In this document: piece by piece, positions 55,001 through 63,936 of the stretch
Layout: every line of letters begins with the position of its first letter
Numbering within the stretch: position 1 is the stretch's first letter
Source: Opitutales bacterium
GTDB lineage: Bacteria; Verrucomicrobiota; Verrucomicrobiia; Opitutales; UBA953
Direction of reading: 5' to 3'
Assembly (NCBI GenBank): GCA_030725715.1
Contig: JANRFG010000032.1
Coordinates: forward strand, 90,906 to 154,905
DNA length: 64,000 nt
Made by a program: the position numbers and the translations under genes
Notes under the pieces: model-generated
What the model was told of the DNA's origin: nothing
What the model saw: only the letters and a program-made list of their open reading frames with translations
Database searches by the model: none

Positions 55001-55212
55001 TCTTTTCCTTTCTTGTCGACGCGCGCGGCGAAGAAGCCGGCTTCGGTGTCGAGACGCAGGCCGGCCTTGCGGGTGCCGGGATCAGGACCGTGGCAGTGGA
55101 AACAGTTTTCGGCGACGATCGGGCGGATGTCGCGGTTGAATTGCACGGTTTCTTCGGCCGCGTGGGCGGCGGACAGGAAGAAGGGCATGAGCGCCAAGAG
55201 GGGCTTACGCAT
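52066..55212 (-). CDS. Planctomycete cytochrome C (PSCyt1) / DUF1549 / LamG / DUF1553 protein
   Basis: Start MRKPLLALMPFFLSAAHA (ATG 55210-55212). CFHCHGPDPGTRKAGLRLDTEAG; CAQCHDHKFDPFSQKDFYA; FSAGAWIKADKLEGTGAIIARMDD LamG segment; NPLTTRVTVNRMWQELFG. Confidence 0.93.
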   Translation of the reverse strand: MRKPLLALMPFFLSAAHAAEETVQFNRDIRPIVAENCFHCHGPDPGTRKAGLRLDTEAGFFAARVDKKGKEEPPTIIKGKADQSTLYQRMLSTDEDEIMPPPETHKKLKPAEIALVRRWIEQGAPWQPHWSLVAPQKAPLPKTSDDNWAKNPIDQFVRAKLDAAGLKPAPEADAATLIRRVSLDVTGLPPSPALLTKHLPKDGSRLSDAQLSALIDELMALPAYGEHRARYWLDAARYADSHGLHFDAYREMWPYRDWVVKSFNRNQPFDQFTVEQLAGDLLPNPTEEQRIATGLQRCNPTTNEGGTIVEENLANYAADRVQTMGWVYLGLTTNCAQCHDHKFDPFSQKDFYAMSAFFRNTTQGGLDGNVKDGRGPVIYLPADADRPRWNALPGEIAKGNEQVAAARKLGTPLFEQWFAKAKPADLDADIPAKDLVARLALNDGKGLPAGTTAAGEPIAWMKNGKTGPAPVFKKGSHLVIGEAGNFRTKQAFSAGAWIKADKLEGTGAIIARMDDPKGAQGWNFFQAGRNLGVYIISKWPDDAIKVTTRRNAINTAYQHVFMTYDGSGKAAGVKIYVNGVLAETRAEIDKLKTDTQAATPTRIGQRSQGEPFHGSIQDVFLYSRALAPSEVTTLSKLATLRQSLAGKPNAQQKDALREHFLLNRHEPFKLAANNVTKLTAEQMAIRGRSPLTHVQEEKMDSPAMANILIRGAYDKKGDAVPAEIPAALGKLPADAPRNRLGLAKWIVSAANPLTTRVTVNRMWQELFGTGLVKTSEDFGIMGSLPSHPELLDWLAIDFRTHGWDVKRFYKQLLTSATYRQAALTTKEKVEKDRDNALLSRGPRFRMDAEMLRDQALAVSGTLSPRMGGPGTKPYQPENIWEVVGVGIQVYKPDQGENLYRRSLYNYWRRMAPPASLDLFNAPSREVTCVRRDRTNTPLQALVMLNDPQYVEAARILAQHTLQDAGDDVVRLNAAARRTLCRPLKPAETAVLTDSLGKLRAHYVAKPDDAAALLGVGDAKADEKLPRPELAAWTMVCSQLLNLDEVLNK

Positions 55213-55353
55213 GGGAAGGGGTCTGCTAGAATTAAAGAGAGAACCAGCCGGGGGGAAGCCGGATTGGGTGGTAAACGACATAAGACAGGTCGAAGCGGGC
55301 GGATGTTCCCCGCCTAGGTATCATTCCTGCCGATCGTCGGCCCCGCAGAGGCC

Positions 55354-56511
55354 TTAGCGGCTCTTGCCGGCGGCCCCGAGCGACCAGACCCGGACGGCAG
55401 GCGCTACGGGCAAAGGCTTCGGTCCGGGGGCGAACTCGATGCGGACTCGGTGAGGACCTGGACTCAGTCCCTCCGCCAGCGGTAGCCGGTTGGGATTACG
55501 CTCCAAGGGTTGAGGGCTGCCGCCGTCGATCCGGTAGGTGGCCAGCGGTTCGGCGGCCGCATCGATCTCGTACCCCAGGAAGAGCAGCTCGCCTTCGAAG
55601 CCGAACTCAATCGTCCCACCGGTGGCCGGGCTTTCCCACTTGGACTTATCGGCGTTCGTGGTCCACCCGCTGTTCGCGGTCGGCTGCAGGTCCGCGTATT
55701 GAGCGTAGCGGCAGTCGACGAAAAGATCGGAGATCATCGGGGTGGGCAGCGTCGTCCGGATGGCGGCGGGGGCCGGCTGGTCTTTGACCCGTTGGAGGAG
55801 GGCGATCAGCAGTTCCGAGGCGAGGATATGTCCGGTGTCGTTCGGATGCACCACGTCGGCGTACATCGTCTCCCACTGGACACGACCGGCGTAGACTTCC
55901 GGCCACCAAGCGTCGCGGAAGCTGACCATCGGCAGGTCATAATGGCGGCCGAGCATGTGCTGGGTCTCCTGGGCGTTCTCGCCTTTGCGCTGCATGAAGA
56001 ACAGCTGCACGACGGCGGGTTGCTGCGGCTCCCGGAGGATCTGACGCAGGACGCCTTCGTAAGTGCTCCAGAACATCGGCACGGGATGGTTGTCGTTCAC
56101 CGCATACTCCACGATGACCAGGTCCGGTTGCTTGCTGAGGACGTCGCGCCGGACGCGCATGGCGCCGTAGAGGGAATTCGTCCCGCCGATGCCGGCGTTG
56201 ACGAACCGTACCTTGGCTTGGGGGAAGGTCTGGGTGAACCAAGCCGCGACGCGCGCGACGTAGCGGTTCTTCGGGTCCTTGGTCTGCAGGCCGCCGGCGG
56301 TGATCGAGCCGCCGATGGCGGCGACGCAGATCTCTTCGCCCCGGCGGGCCTTCGCCATGACCGCCGCCAGCCGGGCGGTGTCGCCGGGCGAGACCAGCCC
56401 GCGTTCGCGGATCGCCGGCGTGGTCACCGGTTCCGCGGCCGGCAGGTCGGCGAACGAATACGACACGACGCACAGGAGGGCGGCGAGCCACGCGGAGCAG
56501 AATCTTCCCAT
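55354..56511 (-). CDS. SGNH/GDSL hydrolase family protein with C-terminal beta-sandwich
   Basis: AAIGGSITAGGLQTKDPKNRYVARVAAWFTQTFP, VRFVNAGIGGTNSLYGAMR, VIVEYAVNDNHP, DVVHPNDTGH. Confidence 0.86.
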   Translation of the reverse strand: MGRFCSAWLAALLCVVSYSFADLPAAEPVTTPAIRERGLVSPGDTARLAAVMAKARRGEEICVAAIGGSITAGGLQTKDPKNRYVARVAAWFTQTFPQAKVRFVNAGIGGTNSLYGAMRVRRDVLSKQPDLVIVEYAVNDNHPVPMFWSTYEGVLRQILREPQQPAVVQLFFMQRKGENAQETQHMLGRHYDLPMVSFRDAWWPEVYAGRVQWETMYADVVHPNDTGHILASELLIALLQRVKDQPAPAAIRTTLPTPMISDLFVDCRYAQYADLQPTANSGWTTNADKSKWESPATGGTIEFGFEGELLFLGYEIDAAAEPLATYRIDGGSPQPLERNPNRLPLAEGLSPGPHRVRIEFAPGPKPLPVAPAVRVWSLGAAGKSR

Positions 56512-56539
56512 GAGTCAGAGCCTAAGAGGTAACAGGCAC

Positions 56540-56576
56540 CCGTAGACGAGCCTTGATTACAGAGGCTCGTCTACGG
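56540..56576. repeat. Intergenic hairpin CCGTAGACGAGCC...GGCTCGTCTACGG
   Basis: Perfect 13-bp arms with an 11-nt loop (ttgattacaga). Confidence 0.85.
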
Positions 56577-56593
56577 CGGGTCGAGGGGCTGCG

Positions 56594-58546
56594 TCAGAAT
56601 TCCCAGCGGCGGGCGGGTCCGAGGTGGGGGGTGAGGACGATGTCGTCGAGGTCGACCGCGGCGGAGCCGGCGGGCAAGTAGAGGCGGAGGATGCCCGTGG
56701 TCGACTTGGGGTTCAGTTCGACGTTGATCGTCTGCCAGACGGCTTCACCTGAGGTCCGGTAGGGCACGGAGAGGATCTCGGCTCCACCCGCGGCACCGAG
56801 GAGCACGATGCGCCCTTCGCCGGCCTGAGGGGCGCGGATGCGGAAGGACAGCGAAGCCTTGCCGGCGTAGGTGCCGGCGCCGACGCCGATGAAGGAGTCA
56901 GCTCCCTTGGACTCGATGTGCAGGGCGCCTTCGATGATCGAAGCCTTGCCGGCGCGGTTCTTCCAGCCGCCGGGGAGATCGTCGGGCGCCAGGGCTTTCT
57001 TCTTGGCCGGCGCCTTGGGCGCGGCCTTGCCGAAATTCGGATTCTCCTTCGGAATCACCGCCTCGGTGTCCTTGAGGAAGCCGTCGATGAGTCCGTTGAG
57101 TTCCTGCGCGACCGCCGGCTGCTCCTTGGCGAGGTTGCGACGTTCGCCGAGGTCGTTCTTCAGGTCGTACAGTTCGAGCTCGTCGGAGCCGTCCTCGTTG
57201 CGTCCGTAGAAGCGGAGGAGTTTCCAGTCGCCTTTGCGCACATAGGTGCCGGCGTAGAAGCCGTCCATGACGGAGTCACGCGTGGCGTTGCCGTGCGGGA
57301 AGTGGCAGAAGACGCGGTCGCGGGGCGAAGCGCCGCCGAGGAGGGCGTCCGTCTGGTCGAGGCCATCGACTTTCTGGTCAGGCTTGCTCGCGGCGCCGCC
57401 GGCGCGGAGCAGCGTCGGGTAGAGGTCGACCGACTGCATCAGGAAGTCGGCGGTCGCGCCGGCCTTCACCTTGCCGGGCCAGACGACGATGCCCGGCTCG
57501 CGGGTGCCGCCTTCGTAGAGTGAGGCCTTGCCGCTGCGGTAGGGCAGGTTGCTCGTCGCCGGGATTTCGGCGTAGCCGTCGGGATCGGTCTTCTTGGGCG
57601 GGTAGGCGTAGCCGCCGTTGTCGGACCAGAAGACGATGATCGTGTTGTCGGCCTCGCCGGAATCGTCGAGGTGCTTCAGCAGGCGGCCCACGGAGTCGTC
57701 GAGGCTCTTCACCATCGCGGCGTAGAGCGGGTTCTTCTGCGGGTTCGCGGGATCGGTCTTCTGCTTGAAGTGCTCGATGTAGTCCTTGCGCGCGTTCCAC
57801 GGGGAGTGCACGGAGAAGAGCCAGAAGTTGACGAAGAACGGACGGCCCTTGCTGGCACGGATGAACTTCCCGGCCTCGTCGGCCATGCGCTCGTCGACAT
57901 GACGACCGGCGTCGTCCTTGATCGCAGGGTCGGTGATGAACTGCCAGGGCGCGAGGTAGCCGCCGCCGGGGCCGGGCACTCTGGGAGTGTGCGGCCAGTC
58001 GAGGTCGAAGCCTTGGTCGCGCGGTTCGTAGGTGTCGCCTGCTTTCAGGTTATGGCCAAGGTGCCACTTGCCGAAGTGCGCCGTCGCATAGCCGGAAGCC
58101 TTGAGTGCTTCGGCGAGCGTGTGGTAGTCGGGTTTGAGGCGGGTGACGCTATCGGCGACGAGTAGGCGGACTTTGCCGTTCTCGTTCTTGCCGAGGCTTT
58201 TCTCGAGTTGGACCATCGGGAGATGGCAGACGGGCGCGGTGATACCGGTACGGGCCGGGTATTGGCCGGTCAGGATGCTGGAGCGCGTCGGCGAACAGAG
58301 CGGGCTGGCGGCGTAGGCCTGCGTCAGGCGGACGCCGCGGGCGGCCAACCGGTCCAGGTTGGGCGTCTCGTGATACTTGCTGCCGAAGCAGGCGAGGTCG
58401 CGCCCGCCGAGGTCGTCGGCGAGGATCAGGATGATATTCGGTTTATCCGCGGCGACGAGCGCGAGCGGGGCGAGGAGGCAGGACAGGAAAGTTGACCAGT
58501 TGGCCGGTTGGCCGGTGGGCCAGAAGGAACGTCTTAGGGGCAGCAT
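56594..58546 (-). CDS. Sulfatase with C-terminal beta-sandwich extension
   Basis: KPNIILILADDLGGRDLACFGSKYHETPNLDRLA; ASPLCSPTRSSILTGQYPARTG; HFGKWHLGHN; C-terminal KASLSFRIRAPQAGEGRIVLLGAAGGAEI. Confidence 0.94.
   Translation of the reverse strand: MLPLRRSFWPTGQPANWSTFLSCLLAPLALVAADKPNIILILADDLGGRDLACFGSKYHETPNLDRLAARGVRLTQAYAASPLCSPTRSSILTGQYPARTGITAPVCHLPMVQLEKSLGKNENGKVRLLVADSVTRLKPDYHTLAEALKASGYATAHFGKWHLGHNLKAGDTYEPRDQGFDLDWPHTPRVPGPGGGYLAPWQFITDPAIKDDAGRHVDERMADEAGKFIRASKGRPFFVNFWLFSVHSPWNARKDYIEHFKQKTDPANPQKNPLYAAMVKSLDDSVGRLLKHLDDSGEADNTIIVFWSDNGGYAYPPKKTDPDGYAEIPATSNLPYRSGKASLYEGGTREPGIVVWPGKVKAGATADFLMQSVDLYPTLLRAGGAASKPDQKVDGLDQTDALLGGASPRDRVFCHFPHGNATRDSVMDGFYAGTYVRKGDWKLLRFYGRNEDGSDELELYDLKNDLGERRNLAKEQPAVAQELNGLIDGFLKDTEAVIPKENPNFGKAAPKAPAKKKALAPDDLPGGWKNRAGKASIIEGALHIESKGADSFIGVGAGTYAGKASLSFRIRAPQAGEGRIVLLGAAGGAEILSVPYRTSGEAVWQTINVELNPKSTTGILRLYLPAGSAAVDLDDIVLTPHLGPARRWEF
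58491..58522. repeat. GTTGACCAGTTGGCCGGTTGGCCGGTGGGCC repeat inside a signal-peptide coding region
   Basis: Related to 18203-18233; translates as part of FWPTGQPANWSTF. Confidence 0.6.
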
Positions 58547-58565
58547 GGAAGTAAGGGTTTGAGGA

Positions 58566-59927
58566 TCAGTGGGGGAGGCCTTTGAGGTCGGCGGGCATCA
58601 CTTTGTCGTCCTTGGCGAGTTGAGCCTCGAGCAGGCTGAGCATCTCCTTGAGCTTGTCGGCTCGGTCGGCCGCCAGGTCGGTCTTCTCGTAGGGGTCTTG
58701 GCCGAGGTCGAAGAGCTGCGGGGCGCCTTTCTTCAGGCGGATGACCTTCCAGTCTCCGTGGAGCAGAGCCTGGCCCTGGGAGTGGGCGATGTAGACCGTG
58801 CGGGCGGCCGGGGCGGCTTCATCGCCGGAGATGACCTTCCAGCGGTCGAGGCCGTCCCACTGCGGGTCTTTCTCCGGGCGGAAGCCGGCGAGTCCGGCGA
58901 GCGTCGGCAGCCAGTCGCCGACATAAAGCGGGGCGGAGACCTTGCCGGGCTTCAGCGTGCCGGGCTGGTTGGCGAAGGCGCACACGCGGATGCCGCCCTC
59001 GAAGAGCGTGTTCTTCTGGCCGCGGAGCGGGTCGTTCTCGCTGTTGAAGGGCGAGTCGGGCACCGTGCCGACGTAGGCGTTCTTCAGGCCTTCGATACCG
59101 CCGTTGTCGGACGTGAAGACGATGAGGGTCTTCTCGCGCTGGCCGGTGCGCTCCAGCGCGTCGACGAACGCGCCGACCTTGGCGTCGAGCTGCGAGACCA
59201 TCGCGGCCATGCGGAGGCGCGACTCATGCTTCACGGGGTCATCGTGGAACTTCACGCCGTCGTAGGTCTTCTTGTATTCGGCCGGCGCGTCGACGGGCGT
59301 GTGGACGGCGTGGAAGGGGACGTAGACGAACCAGGGCTTATCGCCGCCTTGGGTGATGTGCTTCAAGGCTTCGGCGGCGATGAGCTCGGTGGCGTTGCCT
59401 TCTTCGCGGAAGAGTTTCCCGTCGCGGTGCCAGGTGTCCTCGTAGGGATTACCTTTGCGATATTTATGCGTCCACGGATCCGCCGCGCCGGTGAGCGTGC
59501 CGTAGCTGGTGTCGAAGCCGTAGGCGTTGGGGATCCATTCCGGTCGCGCACCGAGGTGCCACTTGCCACTCAGATGGGTGCGATAGCCGGCGGCCTTGAG
59601 GGCCGAGGCGAGGGTCGGCGTGCCGAGGGGCAGCGCACGGAGGTTGCTCGGGCTGAGCGCCTGCGGGCCGAAGCGACCGGGGCAACGCCCGCTCATGAGC
59701 GCGGCGCGCGTCGGGGTGCAGACGGGCTGGACGTAATGGCGGTCGAGTTCGCGTCCTTCGCGCACGAGCTTGTCCATGTGCGGGGTCTTGCCGAAGCCGC
59801 CGTGCCAGCCGACGTCGGACCAACCGAGGTCGTCGGCGACGATGAGCAGGATGTTCGGACGGTCCGCGGCGGCTAGGGGCGACAGCGCGAGGAGGGCGCA
59901 AAGTGTCGCAAGGTGCCTGAATTTCAT
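58566..59927 (-). CDS. Sulfatase
   Basis: Start MKFRHLATLCALLALSPLAAA; RPNILLIVADDLGWSDVGWHGG; VQPVCTPTRAALMSGRCPGRFG; LSGKWHLGAR. Confidence 0.95.
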   Translation of the reverse strand: MKFRHLATLCALLALSPLAAADRPNILLIVADDLGWSDVGWHGGFGKTPHMDKLVREGRELDRHYVQPVCTPTRAALMSGRCPGRFGPQALSPSNLRALPLGTPTLASALKAAGYRTHLSGKWHLGARPEWIPNAYGFDTSYGTLTGAADPWTHKYRKGNPYEDTWHRDGKLFREEGNATELIAAEALKHITQGGDKPWFVYVPFHAVHTPVDAPAEYKKTYDGVKFHDDPVKHESRLRMAAMVSQLDAKVGAFVDALERTGQREKTLIVFTSDNGGIEGLKNAYVGTVPDSPFNSENDPLRGQKNTLFEGGIRVCAFANQPGTLKPGKVSAPLYVGDWLPTLAGLAGFRPEKDPQWDGLDRWKVISGDEAAPAARTVYIAHSQGQALLHGDWKVIRLKKGAPQLFDLGQDPYEKTDLAADRADKLKEMLSLLEAQLAKDDKVMPADLKGLPH

Positions 59928-60061
59928 GGGGTGACCAGACGATGGCACCTGCGTTCAGGGGGACAAGCCCGGAGCGGTCTATATCGCCGTCATTTCCGGT
60001 CACTTCACCGAGCTGCTCTCCGTTCGCCGTCCCTCTGGGTAGGGCGGCCGACGCAGGCTGC

Positions 60062-61447
60062 TTAACGTCCGGCCCCTCTTAACTCTGAGAAAACCGCTCC
60101 GGTCGGCTTGTCCGGCAGCGTAGCCTGCCAGGCTTTGAGTCTGGTGAGCAGCTCCGCCGCGACCTCGGGGTGGGCGGACTTCAGGTCGGTGTCTTCCCCG
60201 AGGTCCTTGGCGATGTCATAAAGCCGGACGTGGGAAAGGTCGTGATTAGCGGCAAGTTTCCAATGGCCGGAGACGACCGCCCAGGCCACCCAGTGGTCCG
60301 GTTTGCCTTTTTGCGCCGGCCACGCGGCGTCAATCTTCCAGAAGAGGGGTTTTTCGCGGACCGGAAGAGTCCGGCCTTTCAATACCTCGACGATGCTGAT
60401 GCCGTCGGGCGCGTAATCGGCGGGCAGGTCAGCGCCGGCGAGTGCACAGAAAGTGGGCAGCAGATCGACGGCGGAGACGAGGGAGGTGGCGTCGATTTTT
60501 CCGGGCGCGATCCGACCCGGCCAGCGGGCAAGGAAGGGCACGCCGATACCGCCTTCGAAGAGCGAAGCCTTGTGGCCGCGGCGACCGCCGGTGACACCTT
60601 TGGAAGCGGCGATGTCCCAGCCCGCCCCCGTGGCGGTGTCGTAGGAGAGCGCCAGCGGCTCTTTGCCTGACCCCCGGGCGGGACCATTGTCGGAACTGAA
60701 GATCACGAGGGTGTCCTCGGCGATTTTCAGACGGTCCAGGGCGTCGAGGATCCGGCCGATCCGGTCGTCGGCGTGGGAAAGCACGGAGGCGTAGATCTGG
60801 TCGCCGCGCTCGGGGAGGTGTTGGAAGCGCCGCTCATACTTCGGCACGGTGTGGAATGGCGTGTGGGGCTCATGCAGCCAGACGTTGATGAAGAACGGTT
60901 TCGCCTGACGCAGGCTCTCCTCGATGAAGGCGACGGCCCGCGAAGCGTCCTCGTGCCAAGGCATCTGCTCGCCGGAGCAATTGAAGGCGCCGTAGTCGTC
61001 GTAGCCGTAGGCGGAAGGCGTGGGCGAGTCCGGTATCATGTCGTTGGAGAGGTGCCACTTGCCATAATGCGCGGTCCGGTACCCGGCTTGCCGGAGGAAG
61101 CGCGGTAGCGAAGGCGCGTCGACGGCGAGCCAGTCAGGCATGCCGCGCTTCACGTTCTGCGGCACCCAGGCGAAGTGGCCGTCGATGTTGTGCCGCGCGG
61201 GAAACTGCCCGGTCATCACCGCTGCGCGGCTCGGTGAGCACACCCCGCTGGCGACCGTGAAGCGCTGAAAATCTGTGCCCTCCTTCGCCAGGCGGTCGAT
61301 ATGAGGTGTCCGGACATACGGGTGACCATGGCACGAAAGGTCGCCCCATCCCCAGTCGTCCGCGAAAAGGAAGATGATGTTCGGCCGTTCGGCTGCCGCG
61401 AGCGACATCAACGAGAGCTGGCAGGCGAGAAGGATACGAGCGATCAT
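60062..61447 (-). CDS. Sulfatase
   Basis: RPNIIFLFADDWGWGDLSCHG; ASGVCSPSRAAVMTGQFPARHN; HYGKWHLSND. Confidence 0.95.
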   Translation of the reverse strand: MIARILLACQLSLMSLAAAERPNIIFLFADDWGWGDLSCHGHPYVRTPHIDRLAKEGTDFQRFTVASGVCSPSRAAVMTGQFPARHNIDGHFAWVPQNVKRGMPDWLAVDAPSLPRFLRQAGYRTAHYGKWHLSNDMIPDSPTPSAYGYDDYGAFNCSGEQMPWHEDASRAVAFIEESLRQAKPFFINVWLHEPHTPFHTVPKYERRFQHLPERGDQIYASVLSHADDRIGRILDALDRLKIAEDTLVIFSSDNGPARGSGKEPLALSYDTATGAGWDIAASKGVTGGRRGHKASLFEGGIGVPFLARWPGRIAPGKIDATSLVSAVDLLPTFCALAGADLPADYAPDGISIVEVLKGRTLPVREKPLFWKIDAAWPAQKGKPDHWVAWAVVSGHWKLAANHDLSHVRLYDIAKDLGEDTDLKSAHPEVAAELLTRLKAWQATLPDKPTGAVFSELRGAGR

Positions 61448-61513
61448 AGCGGCAGTTCGAACCCTATGGCTCGCCCCATCGCTGGACAGATAATTTATAT
61501 GACCGCCTTTGGC

Positions 61514-63319
61514 TTACTTGCCGAAAGCCGTGACATCGGCCGCCCCTTTGGCGGGACGAAGCTCGATCGAGCGGAGGCGCAGGCCCTCGGTCTGGTCGCC
61601 GAGATTGAAGCGAACGTGAATGGCCTGGCCGTCGACGGGCAGGGCGATGGTCTGCTCGGAGGAGCCGGCAGGAATCTCGAACCGGACGAGGTTCGCGGGG
61701 AGGAAGTCGGGCTGGTCCTTGGTGCGCCAACTGAGCGAGCCTTGGGTCGCGAGCTTGGCGTCGGCCTTGATGACCGCCGTCACGGGGCCTTTCAGCGCGA
61801 GGCCGGTCTTGGCGAGGAAGGGTCTGGCGTTCTTGGCGGCCTTGGGGTCGGCTGCGACGAGCAGGCCGCCGTCTTGGGTCGCGATGGTTCCGTTGCGGGC
61901 GAACCAGCCTTGGATCGCGCCGGCGGGTTCGTTCTTACGCGGTGCGGCGGAGGAGATCGGGATGACGCCGTGTTCCGCGAACATGCCTTCGTGATGCGGG
62001 TCCAGGCTGGTGGGCAGGCCGGGGGGCGCGAGCGTATCACTCCAGGCCTTGAGAGCCGTGCGCAGGCGGGCGACGATCTCCGGGCGGGCCTTGGCCTGGT
62101 TCTTGGCGAGGTTCTCGCCGTCGGGCTGCGTCACGTCGAAAAGCATCTCCTCGCGGTCGCCGAGGCGGACGAGTTTCCAGGGGTGCTCCAACACCGCGGC
62201 CTGCGAGCCCCAGCGCCAGAAGAGACGTTCATGCGGCGCACCGGTGTTCTGTCCGGCGGCGAAGGGCGCGAGATCCGTACCGTCGAGTGCCGGGGCTTTC
62301 GGCAGGCCCGCGGCGGCCACCGCGGTGGCCGCGACATCGAGGCTGCTGACGGGCTGATCGTAGACCTTGCCGGCGGGAAGGCGGGCGGGCCAGGCGGCCA
62401 CGAAGGGCGTGCGGATGCCGCCTTCGCTCAGCATGCCTTTCTGTCCGATGAGAGGCGTGTTGAGCGAGCCATCCCAGGCTTTGCCGAGGGGCGCGCCGTT
62501 GTCGCCGATGAAGAAGATGAGCGTGTTCTGATCCTGACCCGTCGCCTTGAGCTTCGCGCGCAGCTGGCCGATGCCTTCGTCCATGGCCGCCATCATCGCC
62601 AAGGCCTGACGACGTTCCTTGGGCAGGTGGGCGGGCGTCTTCGAGAACCACGGCTCCGGGGATTCGAGCGGGACGTGCGGGGCGTAATAGGCGAGGTAGA
62701 GGAAGAACGGCTGGGCGGGCTGGGCGGCGCGGCGGTCCAGGAAGGACAGGGCGGCCTCGGTCTGCACGACCACGCGGAAACGATTGTCCGCCACGAGGTG
62801 CGGGGCGTCGGCGTAAGGTTTTCCCTGCAGGTCATGCGAGGCGTAGAACTGCCGGAGCTCGCCGCGGAAGTATTCGTCGAAGCCCTGCGCGTGGGGCATA
62901 TGCTCCTTGGACATGCGCAGGCCTTTCTCGCCCTTCTTGCCGCCGACGAGGTCGAGGTGCCACTTGCCGACCTGGCCGGTGACGTAGCCGGCCGCCTTGA
63001 GGCGTTCGGCGATGGTCAGTTCGGCGAGCGGTAACGGACCCTTGTTATTGTCCTCAACGCCGAAACGCTGCTGATAGCGGCCGGTGAGGACGCCGGCCCG
63101 CGAGGGGACGCACTGGGGCGCGGAGACATAGCCGCGGGTGAAGCGGACGCCGTCGCGGGCCATCGCGTCGAGGTGCGGCGTGCGGATGTCCTGGTCCGAA
63201 CCTTGGATGCCGAGGTCGGCCCAGCCGTGGTCATCCGAGTAGATCAGGATGATGTTCGGCTTATCCGCCGCGTGCGCCGCGAGCGAAGCCAGTAATAAGG
63301 CAAGAAGACGGCGAAGCAT
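61514..63319 (-). CDS. Sulfatase with C-terminal extension
   Basis: Start MLRRLLALLLASLAAHA (ATG 63317-63319). KPNIILIYSDDHGWADLGIQGSD; APQCVPSRAGVLTGRYQQRFG; QVGKWHLDL; VFFIGDNGAP-like segment. Confidence 0.94.
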   Translation of the reverse strand: MLRRLLALLLASLAAHAADKPNIILIYSDDHGWADLGIQGSDQDIRTPHLDAMARDGVRFTRGYVSAPQCVPSRAGVLTGRYQQRFGVEDNNKGPLPLAELTIAERLKAAGYVTGQVGKWHLDLVGGKKGEKGLRMSKEHMPHAQGFDEYFRGELRQFYASHDLQGKPYADAPHLVADNRFRVVVQTEAALSFLDRRAAQPAQPFFLYLAYYAPHVPLESPEPWFSKTPAHLPKERRQALAMMAAMDEGIGQLRAKLKATGQDQNTLIFFIGDNGAPLGKAWDGSLNTPLIGQKGMLSEGGIRTPFVAAWPARLPAGKVYDQPVSSLDVAATAVAAAGLPKAPALDGTDLAPFAAGQNTGAPHERLFWRWGSQAAVLEHPWKLVRLGDREEMLFDVTQPDGENLAKNQAKARPEIVARLRTALKAWSDTLAPPGLPTSLDPHHEGMFAEHGVIPISSAAPRKNEPAGAIQGWFARNGTIATQDGGLLVAADPKAAKNARPFLAKTGLALKGPVTAVIKADAKLATQGSLSWRTKDQPDFLPANLVRFEIPAGSSEQTIALPVDGQAIHVRFNLGDQTEGLRLRSIELRPAKGAADVTAFGK

Positions 63320-63333
63320 GGTGTGAATGTAGG

Positions 63334-63936
63334 TCAAGGAGTCGTCGAGGTGACGCGCAGTCGACGGAATTCGAGGGCGCCGGCCTGCTCTCCGGTCGGC
63401 CCGCCGGATTCGCCGCCGAGTCCGAAAGTGAGTTTCTCTTCGGCGATGCAGGGAGCCGCGGCGCGGATGACATGATCGTCGACCGAGGCTTCCAGTTTGT
63501 CGCCGCTGAAGACGATACGCACGTGATGCCAAGTCTCCGGGAGCAGCGAGGCGGTCACCTTGGCGAGTTCCATGTTCTCGCCCTTCTTAGGGTGGGCGAG
63601 GATGCGCAGCTCCTTGGTGGTCATCACGAGATGGCAGATATGGCCTCTTTCTTGGCTGCCGTTGAAGATGATCCCGGCGAAGCTGGCCTTACCGATGAGG
63701 CGAAAGTCGGCTTCGACGATCCCGTCTTTCAGGGGCAGCCTGTGCACCTTGACCGGACCATGGCGGCGGGCGCCCGATTCGAAGCCGCGCAGCACGCCGT
63801 CTTTGGCGTTCCAGGTGCCCAGCCCCCAGAACCAATCCTTGGAGAGTTCCTGGTCGAACTTCTCTTCGAGGATGACCTTGGGCTCGGCGGCAAGGGCCGC
63901 GAGCGGAGCGAGCAGGAGGGCGAGCAGGGTTCTCAC
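63334..63936 (-). CDS. Small secreted DUF1080/LamG-like protein (GTG start)
   Basis: GTG at 63934-63936 overlaps the upstream TGA. VILEEKFDQELSKDWFWGLGTWNAKDGVLRGFESGARRHGPVKVHRLPLKDGIVEADFRLIGKASFAGIIFNG. Confidence 0.75.
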   Translation of the reverse strand: MRTLLALLLAPLAALAAEPKVILEEKFDQELSKDWFWGLGTWNAKDGVLRGFESGARRHGPVKVHRLPLKDGIVEADFRLIGKASFAGIIFNGSQERGHICHLVMTTKELRILAHPKKGENMELAKVTASLLPETWHHVRIVFSGDKLEASVDDHVIRAAAPCIAEEKLTFGLGGESGGPTGEQAGALEFRRLRVTSTTP

